From JBFMFH01 sp040752275 (lineage in GTDB: Bacteria; Acidobacteriota; Vicinamibacteria; Vicinamibacterales; JAKQTR01): a DNA stretch of 6,618 bases. The notes beneath the pieces are model-generated. The model did no database searches. It had not been told where the DNA came from and was given only the letters and a program-made list of their open reading frames with translations. Positions 1 to 6,006 of the stretch are shown here, piece by piece. Within the stretch, counting starts at the first letter, position 1. The number at the start of each line of letters is the position of its first letter. The stretch covers positions 1 to 6,618 of the forward strand of contig JBFMFH010000034.1 of the NCBI GenBank assembly GCA_040752275.1, written 5' to 3'. Both the position numbers and the translations under genes were made by a program.

Positions 1-80
1 CATCTTGGGGCACCTGCTCCAATGCTCGGAAGGGCTGTAACTGCGGCCATGTTCCGCGCGAGTCTACCGTAGCGCTGCCC

Positions 81-130
81 CGGGATCACTCCTTCCTCCA
101 CTCCGGCCGCCGGCCGCGGCAGGGCTCATC
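81..130. repeat. 50-bp imperfect direct repeat, copy A
   Basis: This 50-bp segment aligns without gaps to 257-306 with 10 mismatches (80% identity). The best conserved parts are CGGGATCAC at the left, CTCCGGCNGC then GGCCGCGGC in the centre, and GCTCATC at the right. The two copies are 176 bp apart, start to start. The element matches no named repeat family that I recognise; it may be a degenerate intergenic repeat or a duplicated regulatory block. Confidence 0.6.
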
Positions 131-149
131 TGTGATCCTGCCGAACACC

Positions 150-165
150 CCCGTTCTAGAGCGGG
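150..165. other. 16-bp near-perfect palindrome CCCGTTCTAGAGCGGG
   Basis: The arms CCCG and CGGG flank a central TTCTAGAG. All positions are complementary about the CTAG centre except one T/G pair. It could be a dimeric regulator site or simply a chance dyad in GC-rich DNA. It lies about 245 bp upstream of the proposed sigma start, which is far for a classical operator. Confidence 0.3.
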
Positions 166-170
166 TCTCA

Positions 171-203
171 TCCCGGAGTCCTCCCGGAGTCATCCCGGAG
201 TCC
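171..203. repeat. 11-bp tandem repeat, three units
   Basis: TCCCGGAGTC occurs at 171-180, 182-191 and 193-202, each followed by one variable base (C, A, C), so the unit is 11 bp with an exact period. The ten fixed bases are identical in all three copies. An 11-bp period places each copy on nearly the same face of the helix. It sits just before the partial third copy of the larger repeat (207-231). Confidence 0.75.
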
Positions 204-206
204 CCT

Positions 207-231
207 GTCTCCTCCGGCTGCAGGCCGCGGC
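207..231. repeat. Partial third copy of the upstream repeat core
   Basis: This 25-bp segment matches 272-296 with a single mismatch (C versus A at the fifth base). It shares GTCT, one variable base, then the 20-bp core CTCCGGCTGCAGGCCGCGGC. The flanks outside these 25 bp do not match copies A and B, so this is a core-only copy. Confidence 0.65.
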
Positions 232-256
232 GGGCGCCCGTCCGGCGCCACCCGCT

Positions 257-306
257 CGGGATCACAGCCTCGTCTACTCCGGCTGCAGGCCGCGGCCCCG
301 CTCATC
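257..306. repeat. 50-bp imperfect direct repeat, copy B
   Basis: Partner of 81-130, with 40 of 50 positions identical and no gaps. Its central 25 bp (272-296) are nearly identical to the partial copy at 207-231. The copy ends about 105 bp before the proposed sigma factor start, so it may lie within or near the promoter region of that operon. Confidence 0.6.
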
Positions 307-376
307 AGGGATTCCCGGGCTCGTGCGTTGGTGACATCTCGGCGGGGCCGGGGCGCCAGGGTCGGCAGTTTGGCAG

Positions 377-382
377 TAGAAT
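377..382 (+). promoter_or_regulatory. Possible -10 box (TAGAAT) of the sigma operon
   Basis: TAGAAT matches the housekeeping -10 hexamer TATAAT at five of six positions and lies 28 bp upstream of the GTG start, giving a leader of about 20 nt. No convincing -35 hexamer is found 16-18 bp further upstream. I also looked for an ECF-type GGAAC/GGAAT plus GTT/GTC pair upstream of the gene, as autoregulated ECF factors often have, and found none on the plus strand. Weak call. Confidence 0.2.
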
Positions 383-396
383 CACAGACGCTGTGA
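382..396. promoter_or_regulatory. Dyad TCACAG-ACG-CTGTGA, candidate operator or leader hairpin
   Basis: Perfect 6-bp inverted repeat with a 3-nt centre, ending 2 bp before the Shine-Dalgarno stretch AAAGGAA (399-405) of the sigma factor. It overlaps the possible -10 box and the expected transcription start, so a bound protein could block initiation; in RNA it would form a short hairpin just ahead of the ribosome binding site. The arm order is opposite to a CRP/FNR-type TGTGA-N6-TCACA site, so it is not that kind of site. Confidence 0.35.
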
Positions 397-410
397 CCAA
401 AGGAACGGAT

Positions 411-1019
411 GTGAATCACTCCACCAGCGGCCCTGATGACGGGCGCGCCTCGGACTATGCTTCGCTGATCCGGGCGGCGCAGTCCGGGAGTCAGGCGGCC
501 ATGGAGCGGCTCCTGATGCGTGCGCAGGAGGTCGCGTACCGGTTCAGCCTGCTGGTCTGCGGCCACGCCGATGACGCCGACGACGCCATGCAGGAGGCGT
601 TGCTCAAGACCTACCGGCACGTCGCGCAGATCCGGCAGCCCGAGGCCTTCCGGACCTGGCTGTACCGGACCGTCAAGAACGCCTGTTTGATCGGCCGGCG
701 GCGCCGCGTCCACGAGCCGGCCCATGTGCTGTCGCTGGACGAGATGGTCGTTGGGCCAGACGGGGCGTTGCAGGGAATCGACGTCGAGGATCAGGGGCGC
801 CGGCCGGACGAGCAGATGGCCAACACGCGGCTCCGCCGGGACCTGCACAGGGCACTGCAAGGGATCGCGCCCGAGTACCGGATGGTCGTGTTCTTGCGGG
901 AAGTCGAGGGTCTGTCCACGAAGGAAGTGGCAAGGGTCATGGGGATCTCGGACGCCAACGTGAAGACGCGCCTGCATCGGGCTCGGCTGCTGCTGCAGCA
1001 GCGATTGGAGGCACGATGA
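411..1019 (+). CDS. ECF-type sigma-70 family RNA polymerase sigma factor
   Basis: A 202-residue ECF-like sigma factor. It would bind core RNA polymerase and direct it to a small stress regulon. Region 2 covers about residues 24-97, with the acidic DDADDAMQEALLKTYRH segment (54-70) and FRTWLYRTVKNACLIGRRRR (80-99) typical of regions 2.2-2.4. A linker follows, then region 4 (about 141-198) with a helix-turn-helix around LSTKEVARVMGISDANVKTRLHR (168-190). Only regions 2 and 4 are present, as in ECF factors. I chose the GTG at 411 because AAAGGAA lies 6 nt upstream and the family's N-terminal homology begins soon after; the frame is open to an ATG at 132, but that extension is repeat-derived, low-complexity sequence. 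The stop overlaps the start of the anti-sigma gene (ATGA), so the two are translationally coupled. The regulon is not evident from this window. Confidence 0.93.
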   Translation: MNHSTSGPDDGRASDYASLIRAAQSGSQAAMERLLMRAQEVAYRFSLLVCGHADDADDAMQEALLKTYRHVAQIRQPEAFRTWLYRTVKNACLIGRRRRVHEPAHVLSLDEMVVGPDGALQGIDVEDQGRRPDEQMANTRLRRDLHRALQGIAPEYRMVVFLREVEGLSTKEVARVMGISDANVKTRLHRARLLLQQRLEAR

Positions 1020-1291
1020 CCCGCGCGAGTGACGATCGGTGCCGGGCGCTGCTCGAGCAGCTGTCGAAGTACGTCGACGGCGAGCTCGGACCCGACGAGC
1101 GCCGGAAGATGGCGCGCCACCTTCGCCGGTGCCCCGGCTGCCAGAACATGGCCGACAGCCTGAAGAAGACCGTGGAGACCTGTAAGAAGGCCGGACGGGC
1201 GAGGCTCCCCGATGACGTGCGCCGCCGCGCGCGGGCCCGGATCACGACACTGCTTGCCAGCGGGGCGCCGCACGCGCCGCGGGGAGGGTGA
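1016..1291 (+). CDS. Small zinc-binding (zf-HC2/ZAS) anti-sigma factor, RsrA-like ligand spacing
   Basis: A 91-residue protein that most likely binds and holds the sigma factor encoded just upstream. It has the ZAS motif HxxxCxxC (His35, Cys39, Cys42) plus Cys9, giving C-x25-H-x3-C-x2-C. This equals, as I remember it, the spacing of the zinc ligands Cys11/His37/Cys41/Cys44 in the thiol-redox anti-sigma RsrA. Cys56 is an extra cysteine that could join a disulfide. There is no membrane segment, so it should act in the cytoplasm, unlike the membrane-anchored ZAS proteins. The C-terminus is basic (RRRARAR) and short. The start ATG overlaps the sigma stop codon and has GGAGG 4 nt upstream. Redox sensing is inferred from the ligands; many ZAS proteins with this motif are not redox-active. 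Confidence 0.87.
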   Translation: MTRASDDRCRALLEQLSKYVDGELGPDERRKMARHLRRCPGCQNMADSLKKTVETCKKAGRARLPDDVRRRARARITTLLASGAPHAPRGG

Positions 1292-1296
1292 CGCTC

Positions 1297-1357
1297 GATT
1301 GCGGATTGCGGAGTGGCGATCCTGGCCCCGAATCCCGAATCCCGAATCCCGAATCCC
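1297..1357. repeat. Heptamer repeat array (GATTGCG x2, GAATCCC x4) with G-quadruplex motif on the minus strand
   Basis: Four perfect GAATCCC units occupy 1330-1357. Upstream, GATTGCG occurs twice (1297-1310), and the same 7-bp register continues with the degenerate units GAGTGGC and GATCCTG to 1324; a 5-bp GCCCC interrupts it. On the minus strand the array reads GGGATTC repeated and ends in GGGG, that is five G-tracts with 4-nt loops, a canonical G-quadruplex motif (1326-1357). It begins 5 nt after the stop codon of the minus-strand flavoprotein gene, so it lies in that gene's 3' untranslated region, and it also separates two convergent operons. It may affect transcript ends or stability. The left units can pair only imperfectly with the right ones. 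No U-tract terminator is visible in 1292-1362. Confidence 0.85.
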
Positions 1358-1362
1358 GGTCT

Positions 1363-2364
1363 CTAGCGGCCCGTGGACTGCCAGGCGTTGAGGACGCGCA
1401 TGTAGTTGGCACGCTCGAAGGCGGCCGCATTCGGGCTGCGCTCCAGCCCCATGCTGCCCAGCGCCTGCCGCAGCGACTCGTACTCGTGCTCCTCGAGCCA
1501 TGCGCGCACGCCGTCGACCAGGGTCCGGATGTGACCCGGCCCGTTCTTCAGCAGCGAAGACACCGTCTGCACGGCGCTGGCGCCAGCCATGACGGCTTTC
1601 AAGACATCCAGCGGCGAGTGGACCCCACCGGTGACGGCCAGCGTGGCGCTGACGCGCCCATACAGGACCGCGAGCCAGCGGAGACGGAGCAGCAGATCCT
1701 GCGACGAGGAAAGCGACAGGCTGGGGACGACATTCAGCTCCGCCAGATCGATGTCCGGCTGGTAGAAGCGGTTGAACAGGACGAGACCCTCGACCCCGAG
1801 GGCATCGAGCTGGCCCGCGAGATGGGCGACCGACGAGTAGAAGGGCGACAGCTTCACGCTGACGGGCAGGCTCGTGGACTCCTTGACCGTCCGGGCGATG
1901 TCCACGACGCGACGCTCGACGGCTTGGCCTGATTCACGCGGGTCCGTGGCCACATGATAGACGTTGATCTCGAGCGCGTCGGCCCCGGCATGCTGAATCA
2001 GTCTGGCATATTCGAGCCAGCCCTCGGCGGTGGTTCCGTTCAGGGACGCGATGACCGGAATCCGCACGGCCTCCTTGATGCGGCGGATCTGTTCCAGATA
2101 GTCGTGAGGACCCAGGCGGAACTCGTCAGCGTGGGGGAAGTAGGACAGCGCCTCCGCGCTTCCGTGATCGAGCAGCTCCATGTGGTACACCATGCCAAGC
2201 TGCTCGCGGGTGATCTGTTCCTCGAAGAGCGAGTGCATGGTGATGGCCGAAGCGCCGGCGTCCTCGAGCCGTCTGACCATGTCGAGGTGGTCCACCATCG
2301 GCGAGGCCCCAGGCATCACGGGATGCGCCAGCGTCAGGCCCAGATAGGTCGTCTGCAGATCCAT
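1363..2364 (-). CDS. Dihydroorotate dehydrogenase-like FMN protein linked to nifJ
   Basis: A 333-residue cytosolic (beta/alpha)8 FMN protein of the DHODH superfamily, comparable in length to class 1 enzymes. Conserved flavin features are visible: VSVKLSP (Lys171 matches the FMN-contacting lysine) and AVTGGVHS (Gly246-Gly247, phosphate site), followed by AGASAVQTVSSLL. In LEINVYHVA (131-139) Asn134 is kept, but the class 1 catalytic Cys is replaced by His137 and the next substrate-binding Asn by Ala139; the active-site Lys in the ITKS motif is Met43. Genuine dihydroorotate oxidation is therefore unlikely and the substrate is unknown. I chose the ATG at 2364 because GGAG lies 7 nt upstream; an ATG two codons earlier (2370) is too close to it, and the open frame to 2502 overlaps nifJ with junk sequence. 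It follows nifJ by 52 nt on the same strand, so is probably co-transcribed. Confidence 0.88.
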   Translation of the reverse strand: MDLQTTYLGLTLAHPVMPGASPMVDHLDMVRRLEDAGASAITMHSLFEEQITREQLGMVYHMELLDHGSAEALSYFPHADEFRLGPHDYLEQIRRIKEAVRIPVIASLNGTTAEGWLEYARLIQHAGADALEINVYHVATDPRESGQAVERRVVDIARTVKESTSLPVSVKLSPFYSSVAHLAGQLDALGVEGLVLFNRFYQPDIDLAELNVVPSLSLSSSQDLLLRLRWLAVLYGRVSATLAVTGGVHSPLDVLKAVMAGASAVQTVSSLLKNGPGHIRTLVDGVRAWLEEHEYESLRQALGSMGLERSPNAAAFERANYMRVLNAWQSTGR

Positions 2365-2380
2365 CGTCATGCTCCAGTGA

Positions 2381-2405
2381 CCGGCCCGCCTGGCGGGCGT
2401 GCCGG
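2381..2405 (-). other. GC hairpin between nifJ and the flavoprotein gene
   Basis: GCCCG (2384-2388) and CGGGC (2394-2398) form a 5-bp stem around a 5-nt loop, with an outer CCG/CGG pair (2381-2383 with 2403-2405) extending it across a small bulge. There is no U-tract, so it is unlikely to be an intrinsic terminator. It lies 5 nt upstream of the GGAG ribosome binding site of the second gene and could tune relative expression or mRNA processing within the operon. Confidence 0.35.
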
Positions 2406-2416
2406 GGAATGCCCAG

Positions 2417-5400
2417 CTACGGCTTCGGCGCGGGTACCGGTACCGCGAGCTTCGACAGCTGCTCGTAGACGCTGAAGCGGGTCGCGACCTCGCGTTGCGC
2501 ATCTGCCAGCAAGGCCTTGTAGCGGTCGCGGTCCATCTGCTCGACGACCCGGAAGCGGGCTTCGTTGTTCATGTACTTGGACAGATCGGCCTTCGGTGCC
2601 GGCGAGTCGAGCACGAGCGGGCTCTGTCCCGTCGCCATCCGGCGCGGATCGAACCGGTAAAGGGGCCAGTAGCCGGTATCGACGGCCAGCTTCTGCTGCT
2701 CGAGCCCGCAGGCGAGGTCGTAGCCGTGGGCGATGCAGTGGCTGTAGGCGATGATGAGCGACGGCCCGGGGTACGCATCGGCTTCGACGAAGGCCCTGAC
2801 GGTCTGCACGTCCTTGGACCCGAAGGCGACGTGGGCCACGTAGGTGTTGCCGTAGACCATGGCCATCATGCCGAGGTCCTTCTTGGGCGTGGGCTTGCCG
2901 GCCATGGCAAACCGCGCGGACGCTCCAAGCGGGGTCGCCTTCGACTGCTGGCCGCCCGTGTTCGAGTAGACCTCGGTGTCGAGGACCAGGATGTTGACGT
3001 CGCGGCCCATCGCCAGCACGTGGTCGAGGCCGCCGTAGCCGATGTCGTACGCCCAGCCGTCTCCGCCGACGATCCAGATGCTCTTGCGGACCAGGTAGTC
3101 AGCGAGCAGTGCGAGCCGCTTCGCGTCCGCGGTGGCGATCGCCGCGAGCTTCTGCCGCAGGGCCGCCACGCGTTCGCGCTGCTCGATGATGCCGGCCTCC
3201 GAGTACTGGTCCGAGGCGAGCAGCCCATCCACCAGGGTGTCGCCGAGCTGGGAGGCCATGCGCGTCAGCAATTCGGCGGCCTGTTCCCGGTGCTTGTCGA
3301 CGGCCAGTCGGAACCCGAAGCCGAACTCCGCATTGTCCTCGAACAGCGAGTTGGACCACGTCGGCCCGCGCCCGTCGGCATTGACCGCAAACGGCGTGGT
3401 GGGGAGGTTGCCTCCGTAGATCGACGAGCAGCCGGTGGCGTTGGCGATGATCGCGCGATCGCCGAAGAGCTGGGTCATCAGCTTCACGTACGGAGTCTCG
3501 CCACAGCCCACGCAGGCGCCGGAATACTCAAAGAGCGGCTGGAAGAACTGCACGCCCTTGACGTCCTGCTTGACCTTCGACCGATCCACCTCCGGGATAC
3601 CGAGGAAGAACGCGAAGTTCTCGCGCTCGGGCTCGCGCAGCGGGCGTTGCGGGTGCATATCGAGTGACTTGTGCTTCGGATTCGCCTTGTCCTTGGCGGG
3701 ACAGACGACGGCACAGAGAGTACACCCGGTGCAGTCCTCAGGGGCGACCTGAATGGTGTACTTGAGGCCCTTGAATTCGTTGCCCTTGAAGTCCATGGCC
3801 TTGAACGTCTCGGGCGCGCCCGCGAGCAACTCGGGTTCGTACACCTTGACGCGGATGGCCGCATGCGGACAGACGAGCATGCATTTGTTGCACTGGATGC
3901 AGATGGCCGGGTCCCACACCGGAATGTCCTGGGCGATGTTGCGCTTCTCCCACCGGGCTGTCGAGGTGGGCCACGTGCCGTCGACGGAGAAGGCGCTCAC
4001 GGGGAGGAGGTCACCCTTGTTCGCCAGCATCACGGCGGTCACCCGCTTGACGAAGTCCGGCGCCGCGTCCGAGACGATGGGCGGCATCTGCCGAGTCGCG
4101 CTCGCGGCCGAGGGGACCTTCACCTTGTAGAGGTGTTCGAGCGTCTGATCGACGGCCGCGAAGTTCTTGGCAACGACCTCCGGACCACGCTTCCCGTAGG
4201 TCTTCTCGATGGCCTTCTTGATCTGCCCGATCGCTTCGTCGCGCGGCAGCACTCCCGAGATCGCGAAGAAGCATGTCTGCATGACCGTATTGATGCGGGT
4301 GCCCATGCCGGCGTCGCGGGCGACCTTGTAGGCGTCGATGACGTAGAACTCGAGGCGCTTCTCCAGGATCTGCTCCTGCACGTCGCGCGACAGTTCGTCC
4401 CAGACCTCGTCGGGGTCGAACGGGCTGTTCAGCAGGAAGACACCCCCGGAGGCCGCACAGCCCAGGACGTCCAGACGGTCCATGAACTCGTACTGGTGGC
4501 AGGCGACGAAACTGGCCCGCTTCACCAGATACGACGAGCGGATGGGCTTGGGCCCGAAGCGGAGGTGCGAGATGGTGATGGCGCCGGCCTTCTTCGAGTC
4601 GTAGACGAAATACCCCTGGGCGAAGTTGTCCGTTTCCTCGCCGATGATCTTGATGGAGTTCTTGTTGGCCCCGACCGTGCCGTCGGCGCCGAGACCGAAG
4701 AACACGCTTCGCCGCACCTCCTCGGGCTCGATGTCGAGGTCCAGGTCGTAGGGCAGCGACAGATGGGTGACGTCGTCCATGATGCCGATGGTGAAGTGGT
4801 TCTTCGGCTTCGATGTCGCGAGTTCGTCGAAGACGCCCTTGACCATCGACGGCGTGAACTCCTTCGAGGACAGCCCGTAGCGGCCACCGATGACAACCGG
4901 GTCGGCCTTCAGGGACGAGACGCCTCGGTCCCGCGCCTCGCGCAGCGCCGTGACGACATCCATGTACAAGGGCTCGCCGATGGAACCCGGCTCCTTCGTC
5001 CGGTCCAGCACGGCGAGAGCCTTGACCGTCGCGGGCAGCGCCGCCACGAACTGGTCGACGGGGAACGGGCGGTAGAGCCGGACCTTCACGACCCCGACCT
5101 TCTCGTCGCGGGCGAGCAGCCACTCAACCGTTTCGTGCGCCACCTCAGCACCGGTGCCCATGAGCACGATCACGCGCTCGGCGGCAGGGTGCCCGACATA
5201 GTCCGCCAGGCCGTAGCGGCGACCGGTGATCTCGGCGAAGCGGTCCATGGCGGCCTCGACGTGCGACGCGCAGTCCATGTAGTAGCGATTGCACGCCTCC
5301 CGTGCCTGGAAGAAGGCGTCCGGATTCTGTGCCGTTCCCCTCAGGAGGGGCCGATCAGGAGTCAACGCACGGCCCCGGTGCGCCGCGATGAGATCGTCTG

Positions 5401-5986
5401 GCAGGAGGGCCCGGAGTTCGTCGTTCGAAATCTCCGTGATCTTCTGGACTTCGTGTGACGTGCGGAACCCGTCGAAAAAATGCAGGAACGGTACACGCGA
5501 ACGCAGGGTCGCCAGTTGGCCGATTGCCGCGAAGTCGTGGGCCTCCTGGACGGAGCCCGACGCCATGAGGGCGAACCCGGTCTGCCGGCAGGCCATGACG
5601 TCCGAGTGGTCGCCGAAGATCGACAGCGCGTGCGTCGCAACCGTCCGCGCCGACACGTGCATGCAGAACGAGGTCAGCTCACCCGCGATCTTGTACATGT
5701 TGGGGATCATCAGCAGGAGCCCCTGCGCCGCCGTGAAGGTCGTGGTCAGGGAACCTGCCTGTAGCGCACCGTGGACCGCGCCAGCCGCGCCGGCCTCCGA
5801 CTGCATCTCGGTGACCTGCGGGATCGTGCCCCAAATGTTCTTCTTCCCCTTGGCCGACCATTCGTCGGCCCACTCGCCCATGTTCGAGGACGGCGTGATG
5901 GGGTAGATGGCAATGACTTCATTGGTCCGATGAGCAACCGAGGCGACCGCCTCGTTGCCGTCGATGGTGAGCTGCGACCGTGTCAT
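2417..5986 (-). CDS. nifJ: Pyruvate:ferredoxin (flavodoxin) oxidoreductase, single-chain
   Basis: A complete 1189-residue PFOR that converts pyruvate and CoA to acetyl-CoA and CO2 while reducing ferredoxin or flavodoxin; it is cytoplasmic and normally dimeric. Domains in order: pyrimidine-binding domain (about 1-250) with YPITPSS (28-34), Glu64 and Arg114 at the positions known from the Desulfovibrio africanus enzyme; transketolase-C-like domain (about 260-400); gamma domain with GLGADGTVGANKNSIKIIGE (431-450); EKR motif (680-682); a two-cluster ferredoxin domain with CIQCNKCMLVCP (Cys696/699/702/706) and CTGCTLCAVVCP (Cys752/755/758/762); and the TPP domain with Cys825, Cys828, Cys853 and Cys1084 for the proximal cluster, GGDGWAYD (974-981) and DTEVYSNTGGQ (1003-1013). 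All twelve cluster cysteines are present. The start has GGAG 11 nt upstream. It lacks the C-terminal extension thought to protect the D. africanus enzyme from oxygen. Confidence 0.98.
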   Translation of the reverse strand: MTRSQLTIDGNEAVASVAHRTNEVIAIYPITPSSNMGEWADEWSAKGKKNIWGTIPQVTEMQSEAGAAGAVHGALQAGSLTTTFTAAQGLLLMIPNMYKIAGELTSFCMHVSARTVATHALSIFGDHSDVMACRQTGFALMASGSVQEAHDFAAIGQLATLRSRVPFLHFFDGFRTSHEVQKITEISNDELRALLPDDLIAAHRGRALTPDRPLLRGTAQNPDAFFQAREACNRYYMDCASHVEAAMDRFAEITGRRYGLADYVGHPAAERVIVLMGTGAEVAHETVEWLLARDEKVGVVKVRLYRPFPVDQFVAALPATVKALAVLDRTKEPGSIGEPLYMDVVTALREARDRGVSSLKADPVVIGGRYGLSSKEFTPSMVKGVFDELATSKPKNHFTIGIMDDVTHLSLPYDLDLDIEPEEVRRSVFFGLGADGTVGANKNSIKIIGEETDNFAQGYFVYDSKKAGAITISHLRFGPKPIRSSYLVKRASFVACHQYEFMDRLDVLGCAASGGVFLLNSPFDPDEVWDELSRDVQEQILEKRLEFYVIDAYKVARDAGMGTRINTVMQTCFFAISGVLPRDEAIGQIKKAIEKTYGKRGPEVVAKNFAAVDQTLEHLYKVKVPSAASATRQMPPIVSDAAPDFVKRVTAVMLANKGDLLPVSAFSVDGTWPTSTARWEKRNIAQDIPVWDPAICIQCNKCMLVCPHAAIRVKVYEPELLAGAPETFKAMDFKGNEFKGLKYTIQVAPEDCTGCTLCAVVCPAKDKANPKHKSLDMHPQRPLREPERENFAFFLGIPEVDRSKVKQDVKGVQFFQPLFEYSGACVGCGETPYVKLMTQLFGDRAIIANATGCSSIYGGNLPTTPFAVNADGRGPTWSNSLFEDNAEFGFGFRLAVDKHREQAAELLTRMASQLGDTLVDGLLASDQYSEAGIIEQRERVAALRQKLAAIATADAKRLALLADYLVRKSIWIVGGDGWAYDIGYGGLDHVLAMGRDVNILVLDTEVYSNTGGQQSKATPLGASARFAMAGKPTPKKDLGMMAMVYGNTYVAHVAFGSKDVQTVRAFVEADAYPGPSLIIAYSHCIAHGYDLACGLEQQKLAVDTGYWPLYRFDPRRMATGQSPLVLDSPAPKADLSKYMNNEARFRVVEQMDRDRYKALLADAQREVATRFSVYEQLSKLAVPVPAPKP

Positions 5987-6006
5987 GAGTGTCGTGTCTC
6001 CGAGAT

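Larger units (their letters stand above)
1..410. other. Non-coding, repeat-rich region upstream of the sigma factor operon
   Basis: I see no convincing gene here. The sigma factor's reading frame stays open back to position 132, but the translation there is low-complexity Pro/Arg/Ser/Gly sequence arising from the repeats, and the codons lack the pattern of the true gene. The stretch contains a 50-bp element twice (81-130 and 257-306), a partial third copy (207-231), an 11-bp unit repeated three times (171-203), a near-palindrome (150-165) and a dyad directly upstream of the ribosome binding site (382-396). The window starts with CAT, which could be the first codon of a divergent gene leaving the window to the left; that cannot be tested here. 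Confidence 0.6.

Noticed and set aside
1..3. Divergent gene starting with ATG on the minus strand at the left edge
   Set aside because: CAT at 1-3 has an AGGTG stretch 7 nt upstream on the minus strand, but only one codon is in the window, so it cannot be supported.
331..344. GTGACATCTCGGCG resembling the nifJ leader (minus strand, around 6000-6013) at 12 of 14 positions
   Set aside because: The nifJ part contains its ribosome binding site and the match is short; one such similarity between two non-coding regions is within chance.
382..396. CRP/FNR-type binding site
   Set aside because: The arms are in the opposite order (TCACAG...CTGTGA instead of TGTGA...TCACA) and the spacer is 3 rather than 6 or 4.
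132..410. N-terminal extension of the sigma factor starting at the ATG at 132
   Set aside because: The extra 93 residues are low-complexity and come from the repeat region. The GTG at 411 has a proper ribosome binding site and gives a normal ECF length.
168..977. Minus-strand open frame opposite the sigma factor
   Set aside because: The plus-strand protein has clear sigma regions 2 and 4; the antisense product has no motif.
1297..1357. CRISPR array or intrinsic terminator
   Set aside because: Units are 7 bp and contiguous with no spacers, so it is not CRISPR. The arms pair only imperfectly and there is no U-tract, so it is not a standard terminator.
1288..1932. Plus-strand open frame antisense to the flavoprotein gene
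   Set aside because: Same codon-register effect as for nifJ; it begins in the heptamer repeat and shows no recognisable domain.
2365..2502. Longer start of the flavoprotein gene overlapping the end of nifJ
   Set aside because: The extension is Arg/Ser-rich shadow of nifJ coding sequence, while the ATG at 2364 has GGAG at ideal distance and starts the conserved fold.
2399..5458. Long plus-strand open frames antisense to nifJ (2399-3667 and 3671-5458)
   Set aside because: They lie exactly codon-on-codon opposite nifJ. Stops there would need TTA, CTA or TCA in the sense gene, which are rare in GC-rich coding DNA; the single interruption at 3665-3667 is opposite a TCA serine codon. The translations resemble no family.
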